NCBI RefSeq assembly: GCF_910596095.1
Contig: NC_056538.1
Coordinates: 14,829,501-14,893,500, forward strand
Direction of reading: 5' to 3'
DNA from: Thunnus maccoyii
Taxonomy: Eukaryota; Chordata; Actinopteri; Scombriformes; Scombridae
Length of the DNA: 64,000 nt
Both the position numbers and the translations under genes were made by a program. Shown here piece by piece: positions 49,377-62,874 of this stretch. The notes below the pieces were generated by a model. It saw only the letters and a program-made list of their open reading frames with translations. It was not told where the DNA came from and made no database searches. Numbering within the stretch: position 1 is the stretch's first letter; each line of letters starts with the position of its first letter.

Positions 49377-50994
49377 TCATGCAGGTGGTGTTAGAGTCAT
49401 GGCGGCAGCATGGACGGTGAATGCTGCAATGCTGATTTGTCGCTTGACTTCCTCCCAGGCTTTCTCTGGGTCCGCTGAGTTCTCAATGTCAAACAACGCA
49501 TCATAGATCCCAGGGAAAGACTCTCCTGCATATTTGTTACGGCTGCTGGGAGCAAATATCACATGCCTGAAAACAGATTGTGGGGTGGGGGGGGGGGGGA
49601 GTATTAAGTTAAGACATGTACTGTGGCTATTACAGATTAAATATTTGTGTTGTATATTAAAACAAGCTCAAAATGAGGAGTTTTTCCAGCCAGGGAAATT
49701 ATGAACTGTCGTAGAACTTTCTACAGGAATCCAGTATCATGAACTACTGATATATCAATGACTAAACCTGGAAACAGTCATGTACCCATGCATGCTGCAA
49801 GGTCTCATAAGATGGAGCTTGTCTATTTAAAGCTGTGTAGGTCTGAATTTTCAAAATCATCTCTTGTGAGTATTTGCAGATAGTGTAAGAATTTCAGAGT
49901 TATAAAATCAAACTTATGGCGCCTGGTTGGGACCCGATAAGGACAAAGCAGTGATCCAGTAATAATTACCTTAAAATGTTAAGACTGCAATCGTGTATAA
50001 AATGACAGAGGGAGACAAAATAAAAACAAAATACATCTCTGAACAGTAAAGGAACCAGAATTTCAAGGAAATGCATTTTGCGTTTTTAGTGTAATTATTT
50101 TTTTGTTATGGAGTATGCATGATAGATTGAAAGAAGGAAACTTGTAGGAGATAATATGAATTTGATGCAAAGGACAGAAACACTGTAATAGTGCACTTTT
50201 AGTCTTCTGGCCTTATGGCAGCACACACAGCTTTAAAGATATGCTCTATTCTCTGGGGACACAAGGCCACAAGTGTTTTGCTGGAGAGTCTTTATGTTCA
50301 CCTCTCATATTATAAACAAGAGCTCCTCACAGTCTGGGTTGTGTCAGTTTTTAAAAACTAGATCTCCTGATAAAATAGAGCAGCTGAGCTGAGCTAAAAC
50401 TGGAAACACAAGAAAGACAATTGACAGAGTGCAAGAGAAATGGCATTAAATTTCATAACTACTGTATATATTTTATTACTCATCATCAGGTCTTGCACAA
50501 TAGTGCTCAACTAAATGACCAGTTGTGTTTGAGCAAATTATTTCAAAAGACTCAAACAAAGAGGTGTTTTGAAACCATGATTTTGTAAAGCAGTAATAAT
50601 TACCAGAATATGAGAAAGAAAAAAGACAAATGTCTGTTACACAAAATTATGGTTATTTTTCATACATTTCATGTAAATTATTTGCCTTTTTTCTTGTGAA
50701 TGCCTGGGTAATTTTTAACTCTCGCAGCTTCTGAAAGTAAAATCAAAAAAATAATCCCTTTGGCTGAAGTGGTAACGATCAAAGGATATATGCAACTGTT
50801 GAAGAGGGACCACAGGCTGCTTCATTTTAAGAGGTCACAGGCCAAAAACGTTGTTAACCACTGTTGTAGGGTAACACTGCATCCACGTGTCATTGCTTAC
50901 AGGTGTAAAATGGATGTACGTATGTAAATGTAAGTAATGTATATATTAGGCATGAGAATATTGCAGAGCTACAAATAGTTATAAATACATACAA

Positions 50995-51025
<31 letters not shown>

Positions 51026-53504
51026 AACTGTTGTGAATCCAGTGACGCTGACTTAAATTATACTGACCCTGAAAAGTCAGCTACAGCCCACGCAGCCAAC
51101 TAAGTGCTCGACTAGAGAGAGTCCTACCAGAAACACGAGAGAAAATGTTTTGTGTGTGTGACAATGTAAGACTTACCTGTAAAAGGGTCTGCCAGGTAAG
51201 CCCAGGGGGTCTATAAAGGCTCTCTCCAGATACATGAGCTGATCATTCATGATGCGCACCTGCAGAGGACTGATACACACACACACACACACACATACAC
51301 AATGACATTAGACCTCCCACTGCCTTTTTCACACATTACATACAAATGGAAGGAAAAACTGGTACAGGTCTGAATGCTTGACCCCTACAGTGAAGGGATC
51401 TGGTGGCGCTGTTATACTGTTGGGGGCATCTTGCTAGCATAGTTTGGGTCCACTTGCAAATCAATACAAAGGTGTTCTGAGTGATCACCTATGATGAAAC
51501 ATTTCTATCCCGATCAGAGTGGTCTCTTCCAGGATGACAATGCCCCAATTCACAGGGCATGAGGTGTCACTAAATGGTTTGATGAGTATGAAAATGATGT
51601 GAATCATATGTTATGGCCTTTGCAGTCACCAGATCTCAACCCAATTGAACACCTATGGGAGATTATGGACTGACGTGTAAAACAAATGAGGAAATATCTT
51701 TTCATCATTCAGGTCTGTGCTGGTTTTTCCTTTAATTTGTCACCCATCTGGATTTCAGTTTTTGTTTGGATATTGTGGATACTTTAAATGAATGACATGT
51801 TAAATACACTCGTACTCTGCTCTGTTGAGGTTTTCCAGGCGCTCTATAAATTCCCTAGATGCAACAGTGAAGTTCTCCACTGCAGAAAACAAGGAGTCTG
51901 AAAATATAGGGAAAGAAAAATTAAAATATTGAGAGATTTTTGGAAAAGTCAGCAGGTTGGCTCATTCTTTTATTTTCAACTATGCATTAAAGTTTGAATT
52001 AACTCTATATTATGTGAAATGTGTACTTAACTATACTGTATGTCAAATAAAATATAGTTTATCATCTCTGATTTGAACTATTTCACCACATGGCAGCACT
52101 TGCATAATCTTTGTTTCACAGTGACCAAAATGAACTCACCAAATGACACCTTGTACATCTTCATCTCCTTTGGGTGCTCCTGTGCCAGCTGTGCGATGCT
52201 CTGTGCGTACTTCCTGAGTGAGCCTGCGTACTGGTTGGTGTCGAGAGGGAGGAGCTGGGAGTCTGCCAATAGGAAGATGAGCCCGCCTCTCACCTGGGCC
52301 ACCGCCCGAAGCCTCCTGAAGGAGGGGTCGTAAAACTTCTCCACGATCTCGAAGGTTTCATACACACTGTGGTAGACTGGATAACTGCTGTATCGCTCTG
52401 TTTTCTGAATACACACACAGAGGATTTCAACTGAATATCTATGTTACGACAAACTTATACAGACACGTGACAATGTAGATAACACACATTACACACAAAC
52501 GTGACAAGCCAACAAACATTCAAGCATGCACACTATTTTAAGATTCACAGGGAGCACAAGTGAACTGTTTTGCTTTCAGATACATACAAATCAGAAGTCA
52601 ACAGAACAGACAGAAATATGCATACAAACACGTTACCATGTACCACACCATACTGCTAACATCACCTTGTTCTTGGTGTATCTGGCTCTGCCCGCAGCAA
52701 TTCCCAGACGGATGAAATAAGCTTCAAAATCACTGCCTGAGCCCAGTTTACTGATCCTACAGTACACCAGGGTGGAGGACAGACAGAGTCAGTGATTTAT
52801 TTCATTCATTTTTAGATTGTTTAATAGATAACCTAAGACAGATCTACAAATGTGTCAGCCCAAACTTGTTTAAAACCCAACACACAGCCACAACCCTTCT
52901 GTACTGTAAATAAGACATGAGTTGAGGCTTTTCAAAATCTTCTCATAGTTTGTGTATATTGTTGTAGCTATAGTTTGGCTATTTCTTCACATTTGCCGCA
53001 AAGTAGTGGCCATACTCAACTGTGACTCGGCTCTCTGACTGTAGTCTGTCATTTCAGCATATCAGAGTAGAAGGCCATACTTTTTGGTCTTTAAATCATT
53101 CAAAGAGCATTCAGCTCATGCCTGTACCTGAAGATATCTTTGCATGAATTGAGCAGCTAACACTTATACTATAGAAGTTCACAAATGAGTTTGTTTAAAG
53201 GTTTGGAGCAGATCATTAGGCACCCACACAGTCTAAGACGTTGCTTAAAAAGTCTCAAAGTCATATAAGTGAGTCATGTTTTTGTCCCCTGATTAGTCTC
53301 CCAACTGGTGACTGGAGAGTGCTACTATGCAACTAATATGAAACACTAACTAGTGAGCATTAGTGTCTGACCTAAGACTTGTTTGTTTTATCATTGTGAG
53401 GCTTTTGTAACCTGCCTGGGTGCGTCACGGTCATTTGTCCAGTTGTCTCTCTTATGCCAACTCTCATACAGAGAAACTCCCTCCTCCCCTTCTTCTGGAC
53501 TGGC

Positions 53505-53545
<41 letters not shown>

Positions 53546-53926
53546 ACACACAAGGAAAGAGAGAAAGAGGGGATAAGGATGAACAGAGACTTTAGATGTA
53601 TCGATGCTTTGTGTGTGTTCACATCTGCGCACCTGCTTGGTAAGGTCGTACACCATCGTGTGCAGAGACGGAGTGCAGTCAACCCTCAGCGTGTACATAC
53701 CTGCAATTCACATAAACACACACACACACACAAACACACATACAAAAGCTGTATAACAACCAAATTCATACTCAACATTGTTATTAATTTACTGAGTACA
53801 TTGAGGTGCACTCACAAACATACACACACTCACCCTCTATGGCAGAGTCTGCATTGATATAGGCTACAGCTCTCTCCTGCAGCAGCTTGGCATTATCCTG
53901 TTGAGAAAGATAAAGTGTAGTCAGTG

Positions 53927-53961
<35 letters not shown>

Positions 53962-56900
53962 TTGTGTAAGTGTGTTGGTGTATGTGATACCTCTGCCCAT
54001 TCTGTAGATCCAAGCAGTCCAAACTCCTCTGCATCCCAGCTGGCAAATATGATAGTCCTCCTCGGTCTCCATCCTACACACACACACGCACACACACACA
54101 CACATTGAGTATTGACTGTTGACACCATTATTCACTCATTCACTCACTGACAGAAACTCACCTTTACTGATCAACCTGCCAGCACTCCTGGCAGTTTCAT
54201 GGAGCACTGCAGCACCAGACATGGGATCGATTGCTCCAAACACCCAGGCATCCCGGTGCCCTCCCAGAATTACATACCTGTCTACACACATGTTGATAGA
54301 GAAGTTAGAGAGAAAAATTATGAAAATATATTGTATCTCCTAAATTTAGATTCATTCTCTACAATGTGGCCAGACAAATTGTGCTTAAAGGACATGTTCA
54401 CAATTTTCAAGTCTGTCTTCAAACAATAGTCAGGTGCCCAAATGAACATTGACATCCTTGTCAAACATCCTCATTTTGAGCAAAAATGTATTAAAAGGTT
54501 TATCTGAAGCTTATATTAGGCTTCAGCTGTCTCGGTTAGTCAAATAAAGTGGATATCTCCCACAGTTACATTCTTTTTGGCAAAAGATTTCCCTCTTTGT
54601 GTCTCAACAGACCATGTTTTCCCGTTCAGCTGCAGTGGAAGGATTGTCAAGAAAAGAGGGAATTTGGCTCTAAAAAGACTGCAACATTGAAAGATATAAT
54701 GAGTTGACTCATTTGGACAACTAAAGCTTCATATTAGCTTCAAATAAACTTTTAAATACATTTTTGCACAGGAGGAATGATTATGGCAAGAAAAACATTT
54801 GAAAAACTCATCCTTTAGGTTTTGTTTTGTTTTTAAATGTTTGTTGCTCGCATTATGTCCATACTGGCATGGGTACTATCATGTGTGAAATATGGCTCAA
54901 AGCTTGAATGAACAATTAAATCAGAGCAGGCTGGGCTGCTGTACCTGGCTCTAGAGCTCCTCTAATCCTTCCAATGACATTGTAGATCCTGGTTACCTGA
55001 TTGTTAGTGTGGATGTTCATGCGCACCCTCCTGGGACAAACAGATTAAGGAAGGAGTGATACATACAGGTAACAGAGAGACATTGATTTGATTTGATTTG
55101 AATTGATTTGATTTGATTTGATTTGATTTGATTTGATTTGATTTGATTTGATTTATGGATATAGAAGACAATGAATCCAATAGATAACATGTAAAAGTGA
55201 GAACACTTGTTTCCAACATGGTCCCTGAAGTCAGAAAAACAGGACAGACAGCTACGCTGTTTACTTGTGGCACCTTGCATGAGTGCACACCAGCCCTGGT
55301 GTTGTGTCCATGCAGAGTATGGATCATGACTATCTGGAAGCCCAGCTTGTCAGGGGCAGCACCACTGATGATGTGGTTGAGTTTCAGCTGGTCCACCCTG
55401 AGCTGTAATGGCAACAGGCCCACCTTCTTGAATTCGTTACCTTCTACATGAGTTCTGGGAGGTACATTTAGTAGATAATGAATGATGTTATTTTGCATAA
55501 CCTGCATCTTGTTCCTTAGTTTCGTTGTCAAGCCACTGCACCATGCAGAACAGGTGTAATTGAAATGGTACTTTATCAGTGTTGTTACAAAGAATTTTTA
55601 AATTGTAATGTCAAACTGCCTCATTCTCCGATACAGGAACGTGAGTTTATAGGTACTTTCGTATAGTATTTTCTCAGCAATAAATTCACCTGAGAGTAAC
55701 TGATCCAGAGTAATGCCAAGGTATGTGACACAAGCCTGTGATATGATTTCATTACCATTGCATGTAACCTTTATTCCGTTCTGTTCTGCAGCCTATGCTT
55801 AGTACCAAAGAGAATTGACTCAGTTTTGCCCAGGTGCAATGACAGTTTGTTGTCTATGAGCCACTCCCTTGCATTTTCTAACTGCTAAGAGTGACCTCAA
55901 TTTGGTGGATATCTTTCCCAGACACAAATAAAGAAGAATCATCAGCATATAATAAAAGCCTGCATTTTACTGCAGCCACCATGCCATTTTGCAAAAGAGG
56001 CCCCGATATTGAGCTATGCAGCACACGGCTTGTTATATCCCTTAGTTCTGACAGGGTCTCTTCTACATCGCAGACTTGGGTTCTCTCTGTGAGGTACGAC
56101 TTTAACCAGTTTATAGCAGTGTACCCTAGCCCCATACACTGCAGTTTGGTCAAAAGTATGGAGTGATCTACTGTGTCAAATGCTTTCTGTAAGTCCAGCA
56201 AGACCATGCCAGTGTAATTAGCATTTTCACTTTCTTGTCTGATGTAATCGCAAAGGTGAGTGAGGCAGGTAGTGGAGTAGGCTGCTCTAAACCCGGACTG
56301 AAACTCACACAGAAGGTTGTACTGGATCAGATATTCTTCACCCAGATCAAACACCACCCTCTCCAATAACTAGATATGGTTGGTAGGATTGATACTGGCC
56401 TATTGTTTCCTACGTCTGACCTACTGTTCTTCTTAAACAGGGCGAGGACATTTTCATCTGACTTGGAACTTTTCCCTGCTTTAATGATTCAGTGATGAAC
56501 CAAAATATGAGCAATGACCCCACAAGAGACACTGACACTATGCCTCAAGAATCTTGCTGGAATGAGATCCTGGCCAGTTACTTTGTTTGTACATGGTGAG
56601 GATAGCATTTTCATTACTTTTTCTACTGAGACAGGACCCATCCTGAAAGTGTCAGGAATAACATTTTTGCTTTAGTAAAAAGTGTTCAGAAATTGGAGTT
56701 CAAATCTCCCAGAGCCATTTGGTAGTTTAGAAACCCGACTAGTGGCAATGGTTGTAAAAAATGTATTGAAATGTCCAGAAATCTTCTGTTTATCAAAACA
56801 CTCGGTATTGTCAATATCTCTTCCAATATTACACGATTTTGTGTTACATTTCTATTTTGAGCCCATGTCTTTAAGGATTTTCCACAGGTTTTTGGGCTGA

Positions 56901-59900
56901 TGCACATTCACTGCAACAGCATCCATGTAATACTGGGACTTGGCTTTCTGTATTTTATATCTAGCTTGATTTCTGCACTGCAGTCAATATGTCATAGTCA
57001 ATATGCAGATTAGTCTTCTTAAATTTCACCAAATAGTGATCTCTCTGTCTAATGAAGTCCAAAATCTCTGCTGTCATCCATTTGGCACTCCTCTGTTTTA
57101 TTTTGACCTCTTTTATTGGTGCAACTAAATCCAGCACAGCTAAAAACCTTCCTTTAAACAAATCCTATGCCTTGTCAACATCATTACTTTAAAAAACAAC
57201 AGTACAATTTTGTACAGCAAGCTTATGCTCAAAACCTCCTGGCAATTTCCAGGATTAATCTGGGATTTGGTAACCTTGCAAGTGCAGAATATCACTTTAT
57301 GGTCACTGAAACCAATTTCCAAGACAGTGGACTGGCAGATCTTCTTACTGTCCGTCGCCAGTACCAGTTTCAGAATAGACTGGCTATTTACACCTACTCT
57401 GGTTGGTTCAGATATAAGTTGTTTTAGTCCAAACACTACAAAAGTTTGAATTTTTTTTAACTAGACAGCTTTTGCTAGGAAGCAACAATACATCTGTGTT
57501 AAAATCACCTAGAGTGATGCACTCCCTCTCTATCAAGACATTACTCTCAACACAAGCCATCTGTAAAAGTTCATAAAATTCACTTAGTCTTAGGAAGTTG
57601 AAACTCTACCCAAGCAGATTCCAGTGGCTATCTCTGGAGTTCAGACACAGATGGGCTACATGTGAAGAGAAAGAGAAAAAAAGCTTAACAGGAAATGACT
57701 GATTCTGTTCTACAGAGGTTGAAATCAGGAGTCCCAGGGACACACAGTCAGTTTTATTTGTTGTTTTGGTTGTTGACGCTCCAGAATCCCTACTCTTCAA
57801 AAGCACAAATGACCCCGTTAACTGTTGTTGCGTATGAGTGCATACTACATGCTTTATTTGTGCAGCTTCTATGTGTATGTATGTCTCTCACACACAGGGG
57901 GTACAAGGGCCTTCTTTGTACTTCATTTGGCTACTTGCCAATGGGCCATTAAAGCAGAATTAGAGAAAAGGGCAAAAAAAAGGGGAGAGACAATTGAAAG
58001 GCTCAAACACAGAGTTAAGACAGGAGACGGACTTACTGGTTCTTGAAGTCTTCGGTAAAGCCTGGACCAATCCTATAGGAGATGTTAAGAGCTCCTTTCC
58101 AGTTGTTGGGGGGGATCTTTCCTCCCATGTTCCTGTTGAATGGTGAATAATTCACATATTCTATTAATAATACAGTGTAAATCAGCTGCTGCATTAAAGG
58201 ACCCCAATGATTTTTTTAGTTCTTTGCCCTAAATCCCAGATTCAAATTAAATGTTTCTAGCAATTCTCAGAATTGGCTCAGTGTGTCGATAGGAAAAGAA
58301 AGGAAAAAAATTGTACTTAAGCAGGTGGATTGCATCATGGTAGCCAATGGGATGCACAGGAATGCTGGGAAGTCCCACTCCATCCTCAAGGCTGAATCTG
58401 TAGGTATATTCTGCAAGAGAGGGGATGTTAGAGAAACTCACACACATGCACACACTCTAACACATAAACAAATAGTTTTTTTTTAGACACATAAACACCT
58501 TTAGCGGGGTACCCTGGTGTGAGTGGGTCTCCTGCTCCGTTCAGGTTAAGAACGTTTCCTCTCTGGGCTCCTCCACCGGGCAGGTTCCAGCCATCAGGGT
58601 AGGGCTGCACACGCACACACCAATACATTTTAAATACTTTATTTGAATCCACAGATTACACTTGCACTTTCAGGAAGGCTTTTTTGTAAAATCTCTTTAC
58701 AATCATGATTGAGAAGTGATCGAACCCAAGCAATCAAGTAAAATTTGGGCATCTGGACCATTAATTTATAGTTGTTAATTATTGATTCTGCCACTGATCA
58801 AGGCTTGTCCAAATCATATTCAGCTTCTGCTGCATTAACAATGGCAGTTACACAAACATGCACACAAATTAACACAAAAATATTTTAGTTTCAGTCCTGC
58901 AGAATACTGTACCTGGACTCCAGCAGCACAGTAATCTGCTGGATCTGAGAACATTATGATTCCTGTTGCTCCGGCTAACACAGCATTCTTCACCTGGTGG
59001 AGAAAGAGAGAGAAAAACAGCGGTGGGTCATTGTGATTATGTGCCATGTATATGTGTTTAATTGTACTTTTTGTATGTGCAGACACTGTTTCTCATGACA
59101 AATTATCACAATACAGCACTGATGACTTGCATGAAACATTACTGGACGAATTACACAGCACTACTACAGAGCTTTAATCAAAACTGACATCTCCTTAATG
59201 AGGCAGAGGAGGTCGAGGTTCACCAGCATTTTAGTGTAACAGCCTGAACCTGGTTTTTTAGTATGAAGTCACATTTAACCACAGGTATACTGTATATTCC
59301 TTTTACTTGCAACACTCAGCGACTGACAGTGAGTATTTAATTGGATTTGCAGGTGCAGTTACAACCAGGACTTTTCCTACCTTATTGCCCCTGAATATCT
59401 TCCCATATCTGACGATGACAATCTTCCCAGTCACATTGATGCCCATCTCCCTCTCCAACTGGAAAAAGTCTTCAGTACGACCATAGTTGACATACACCAA
59501 ATCCCCCTGGAGAGAGAGACAGAAATTGGAAACATCTTACTAAGTGTGCTTATATTTGATATTCAGGATTGCCTCTTTTACTTCAGCTAAAAACAACACT
59601 GTCTTTGTATCAGTATGATCATGCTATTATTGTTTGCGTGTGTGCACCTCAGGTTGTCCTTTAGGGGAGAAGGCACTGTATGGAGGTACAATGTTAGGAA
59701 CATCCTCATAACCCTCAGGAACGGGCTCAGCCAGGGAAGTGTTTACGACCTGAGGAAGAAAGATGACATCAGCTCAATTGAAATGAGATTAAAGTAGATG
59801 TGAAAGCACTTTGGTGTCTGTAGTTAAAGCTTTGACTCACTGGTTAACAAGATCATAATCTAAATGCTCAGATCATCATTGGTCTTATACACTAAAACAG

Positions 59901-62471
59901 ATTTTGTAGATTATTTGCAGTTACCAGTTGATGAATCAATCTGTTTTTGAATGACTCTCAGTATCTACTGTGCATGTAGTCTGTAGTATTACTGAATTAG
60001 CTTTCTAGTGTTTAACTTCTTTAATACATCCCAACAGTATAATGTATTTTCTCACAGTTGAGACCATGCAGTAAACTCTGATCTGTCTTCTTATGTTTGC
60101 TTCTGTGCAGCGTCATTATCCCTACTCATAGGACACACACACACACACATATATATATATACAAAGGTTTATCTCACAACAAAGCTATAAAAGGACCTTG
60201 GACTTGAATGAGCTGTCTTGCAGTTTTTGCAGCGAGGACAGTAGTAGTAGTAGAGAACAGTGAAAAGGTGGAAATGAGGTCTAGAGCAGTGTGTTGTGTT
60301 TTTAACCAGACTGAGGAGTAGTCCGGAATTTAGACTGAATTAGTGTTACTGTTCATGTGCGTGAGAAAATCACAGTCCCTTTGAAATTTAGACACCGGGG
60401 GCTAAGTTTGGCGAATGGAGTAGTTCAGTGCTTGCGGTGCTAAAAAAAAAGATTAGGATCACAAACTGTTTGGCAATCATTAAACTTAAACGTATCTCTA
60501 AATTGGTTTCTTGCTGTGAATACCAGGCATGTACAGTACATGATCATTTCAATAATGGTAGCTATTACGTAAACTGGTCCTTAATATTGTTATCACCACA
60601 GAGTATGACTGCCATCCTTAGGCTATAATAAATGGGAGCAAACTATAATCTATGTATTTGACAAAGAGGTTGAAATTATACCTGGCCAACAGAAAGCCTG
60701 CTAGATAATATGTTTCATTTGTTGTGTGCTTTGTACAGGCTTGTGTTTGTGTGGGTCTGTTCTTTCCAGACTTTTTATCTCATCCGTGTGCATGTACTGT
60801 ACCTCATGGCCTAGTGCATCAACTATTGAGATGTAATTGGGCTGTGATTTGTTGGGATAGGACAACAGGACGTCATAGGGCACCATCTCCACTGAGTCCA
60901 ACCCAAACTCCTGCCACTCTTTCTTGATCTGTTCTGCATATCTCAGGTTCTGCTCTGTGCCAGCAAGGTGGGGGAGTCGTGTAAATTTCCTGTGAGGAGA
61001 ACATCAGTAGTTAGTGATGGGGAGGTAGCAGTCAGCTACTAGAATTAAAATGCTGTTAAAAAGGTCTTGTGGCTGGAGAGCAATCAGTTTGACTATCAGA
61101 ATAGCTGGAGAAAGTGAGAACGACCACTTTTACTGAATACAGTAGACAAAACTTGTAAAGTTTATTGAGTTGTGTTTGAGTTATTGTTTGTTCATAATTG
61201 GTTTTCCAGATTAGATTTAAAATAGTTGATTGAAAAAACAAAACAATATGACATAGTACAGGATCTGACTGGCTAATATTCGGGATGTCTGACTTTGATC
61301 ACAATCAATAAATCCAGATTTTTTCACAGCAGACAGTCATACTTAGCAAAGGTGTAACATTTACTGTCACAGGACAGTGTGACAGTGAGCTAGCATGCAC
61401 AATACCAGGACCCTGAAACTGAAGCAGCTAAATGGGACTTAATTCATTTGATTATTTACACCTGTGCTTTTGCTGCTGTGATGTGTCAAAATGTTTTCTG
61501 TGTCTTCTGTGAGGCTGTAATGTTCATGACATTGAGCAAAATAGTTGAATAAATGAAAAATGCTGACATTTAGCTTGTAGCCTTTAGCATGTTAACATGG
61601 GAGCTTGTGAATATGCAATGCCAACATTTATGACATTCAGTCTAATTGCGTGCTCTGTTAGCAAGTGCAGTTAACAGTTTTTCCACTAAATGTTGGAAAC
61701 ATGATCTTATTCCAAACCGACTGACACCATTGTGAGAACTGTGTATCAGCTTAGTCCAGCTCTTCACTGAATATGTGTATGTTACTGCACTGATGGATGT
61801 TTTAATGGCTCAAATTCAGCCTCGCATATTTGTTATCTTTGGAAAATTTGGGATCTCCTCTCAATTTTGAAACAAAGTTGTGTGGGTGTGAATGTTGTTT
61901 GAACAGACTCACTAGAGAGTGAGTGGTTGTTGAGATATTCAATTCTTGTCCATGAGAACTGCAGTATGTTTTCTTCTTTGCTGTAACCTCTTAAGTTGCA
62001 TGTACTAATGGTACACAGGATAGGTTTAGTGTGTTGGTAGTGATAGTTACCTGAGATGCTCTCTTATCTGATCTGGTTGCATTTCATCCAGAAGCTCCTT
62101 CAGATACTGGCTGGAAGCACTGGTGTTTACTGTGTTTGGATTTGTGGGCTTTGCAAACCAGCCTACAGCACACATACAGTTCAATAACAGTGTCAGTTTT
62201 TACGAGAGTCATCACCGTATGACTTCTTGATGTGTTAAAAATGTCTTTTTCCAAGAACAAAGTACAAGTCAGACAAAGTGGGCGGAAACATGCAGAATGC
62301 AAACTGTGTCACATTCACTGTCCAGTTAAGATTTAGATCTTAACAGAGGCTTCCCGTCATGTTTGAAATGATATTTTAAGGGGAACTGTGGTTATGGACA
62401 GCATGTGTTAACCTGCTGTGAGCAGACAGATGTGAAATGTGTCAGAGTAGTGACAAACTTCATTTAGCAAT

Positions 62472-62537
<66 letters not shown>

Positions 62538-62874
62538 AGATGCACACACAACAACAACACACTTTCAATATTCAGCTTAAACAGCACTGAGTTGACATTT
62601 TATCAGGTTAATTCAAGAAATTAACTCAAACAGTGATTTTATCTCTTTATGTTGTTTATCTGTATATGTTATTTCAGCAACTGCCTTCTTAATTTTCAAA
62701 CTTCAGTGATTTATACAACTATCCCATTGTTTTCCATGAATTAACTAACATTTATGTCTGCTTTAAGTCTCTGTTGTCTTATCATGTCTTACCTATGACG
62801 AAGCCCAGCAAGAACAAAGCTATCACAACCACAATCCACCATATCCAAGGGAATAACCTGCTCTCTTTCCTCAT
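49377..62874 (-). CDS. naalad2: N-acetylated alpha-linked acidic dipeptidase 2 (glutamate carboxypeptidase III-type)
   Basis: Twenty coding exons: 62874-62793, 62162-62051, 60989-60803, 59749-59648, 59506-59381, 58993-58913, 58604-58499, 58410-58317, 58132-58037, 55030-54945, 54281-54162, 54073-53991, 53897-53834, 53700-53633, 53507-53416, 52756-52666, 52404-52140, 51897-51816, 51269-51177 and 49566-49377. The total is 2220 bases, 739 residues plus TGA, close to NAALAD2 (740). It is a type II membrane peptidase: cytosolic MRKESRL, one membrane helix (about 8-30), then a PA-domain, an M28 zinc peptidase domain and a helical dimerisation domain. Zinc ligands are His366, Asp376, Glu414, Asp442 and His542; the catalytic base is Glu413 ([11 protein letters not shown]). 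The glutamate-pocket Lys688-Tyr689 and the Arg patch GRARYTKN are present. It should cleave C-terminal glutamate from N-acetyl-aspartyl-glutamate or similar peptides outside the cell. NAALAD2-like words ([34 protein letters not shown]) and the chordc1 neighbour favour naalad2 over folh1. Intron 15 has a GC donor. Confidence 0.9.
49567..51176. other. naalad2 intron 19
   Basis: 1.6-kb intron with a G-run (49591-49599) and a poly-T tract of about 24 (50996-51019). No gene or recognised element inside. Confidence 0.6.
50996..51019. repeat. Poly-T tract in naalad2 intron 19
   Basis: About 24 consecutive T, equal to poly-A on the naalad2 strand. It could be the tail of a retroposon, but no element body is recognisable beside it. 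Confidence 0.7.
51325..51740 (+). pseudogene. Tc1-like transposase relic in naalad2 intron 18
   Basis: The plus strand matches the same transposase core found in units 1 and 2 in the other orientation (GLFQDDNAP-type segment near 51521-51550, then the [14 protein letters not shown]-type end near 51630-51670). It contains stops, for example at the CAT GAG GTG region, and is diverged. It lies antisense to naalad2 between exons 19 and 18. Confidence 0.8.
53508..53555. repeat. (CA)n tract abutting naalad2 exon 15
   Basis: CACACA run directly upstream (in gene sense) of the exon 15 acceptor, supplying a TG-rich instead of a classical pyrimidine tract. Confidence 0.85.
53926..53957. repeat. (TG)n microsatellite in naalad2 intron 12
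   Basis: TG run of about 15 units between exons 12 and 13. Confidence 0.9.
55036..57620 (-). mobile_element. LINE filling naalad2 intron 9 (5'-truncated)
   Basis: Minus-strand motifs occur in LINE ORF2 order. An endonuclease piece has LGDFNTD near 57500-57480 and [18 protein letters not shown] at about 57410-57280. Reverse transcriptase has [16 protein letters not shown] near 56200-56150 and YADDS near 55935. A C-terminal segment has [13 protein letters not shown] and [14 protein letters not shown] near 55460-55370. The usual PQGS.LGPLLF..Y.ND stretch is damaged, and frames shift between motifs, so it is inactive. It ends in a (TTTGA)-type tandem tail at 55084-55156, typical of LINEs with microsatellite 3' ends. 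It lies in the same sense as naalad2. Confidence 0.85.
55084..55156. repeat. (GATTT)n tail of the LINE
   Basis: About 14 copies of the five-base word GATTT, with one AATTG interruption, between the LINE and naalad2 exon 10. Confidence 0.95.
59750..60802. other. naalad2 intron 3
   Basis: Intronic DNA with a CA/TA microsatellite at 60130-60162. No other feature supported. Confidence 0.6.
60990..62050. other. naalad2 intron 2
   Basis: Intronic DNA without a recognised element. Confidence 0.6.
62472..62534. repeat. (CA)n microsatellite in naalad2 intron 1
   Basis: About 31 CA units, the longest uninterrupted CA tract in the right half of the window. Confidence 0.95.

Noticed and set aside
55004-55531. 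175-codon minus-strand frame with repeated NQIKSNQ
   Set aside because: The repeats are the (GATTT)n tail of a LINE read in frame, and the rest is the decayed C-terminus of its ORF2.
49377-62874. folh1 or naaladl1 as the identity of the peptidase gene
   Set aside because: Sequence words around the substrate arm and C-terminus, total length and the chordc1 neighbour fit naalad2 better. NAALADL1 differs at many of these motifs. A folh1 label is not absolutely excluded without a tree.
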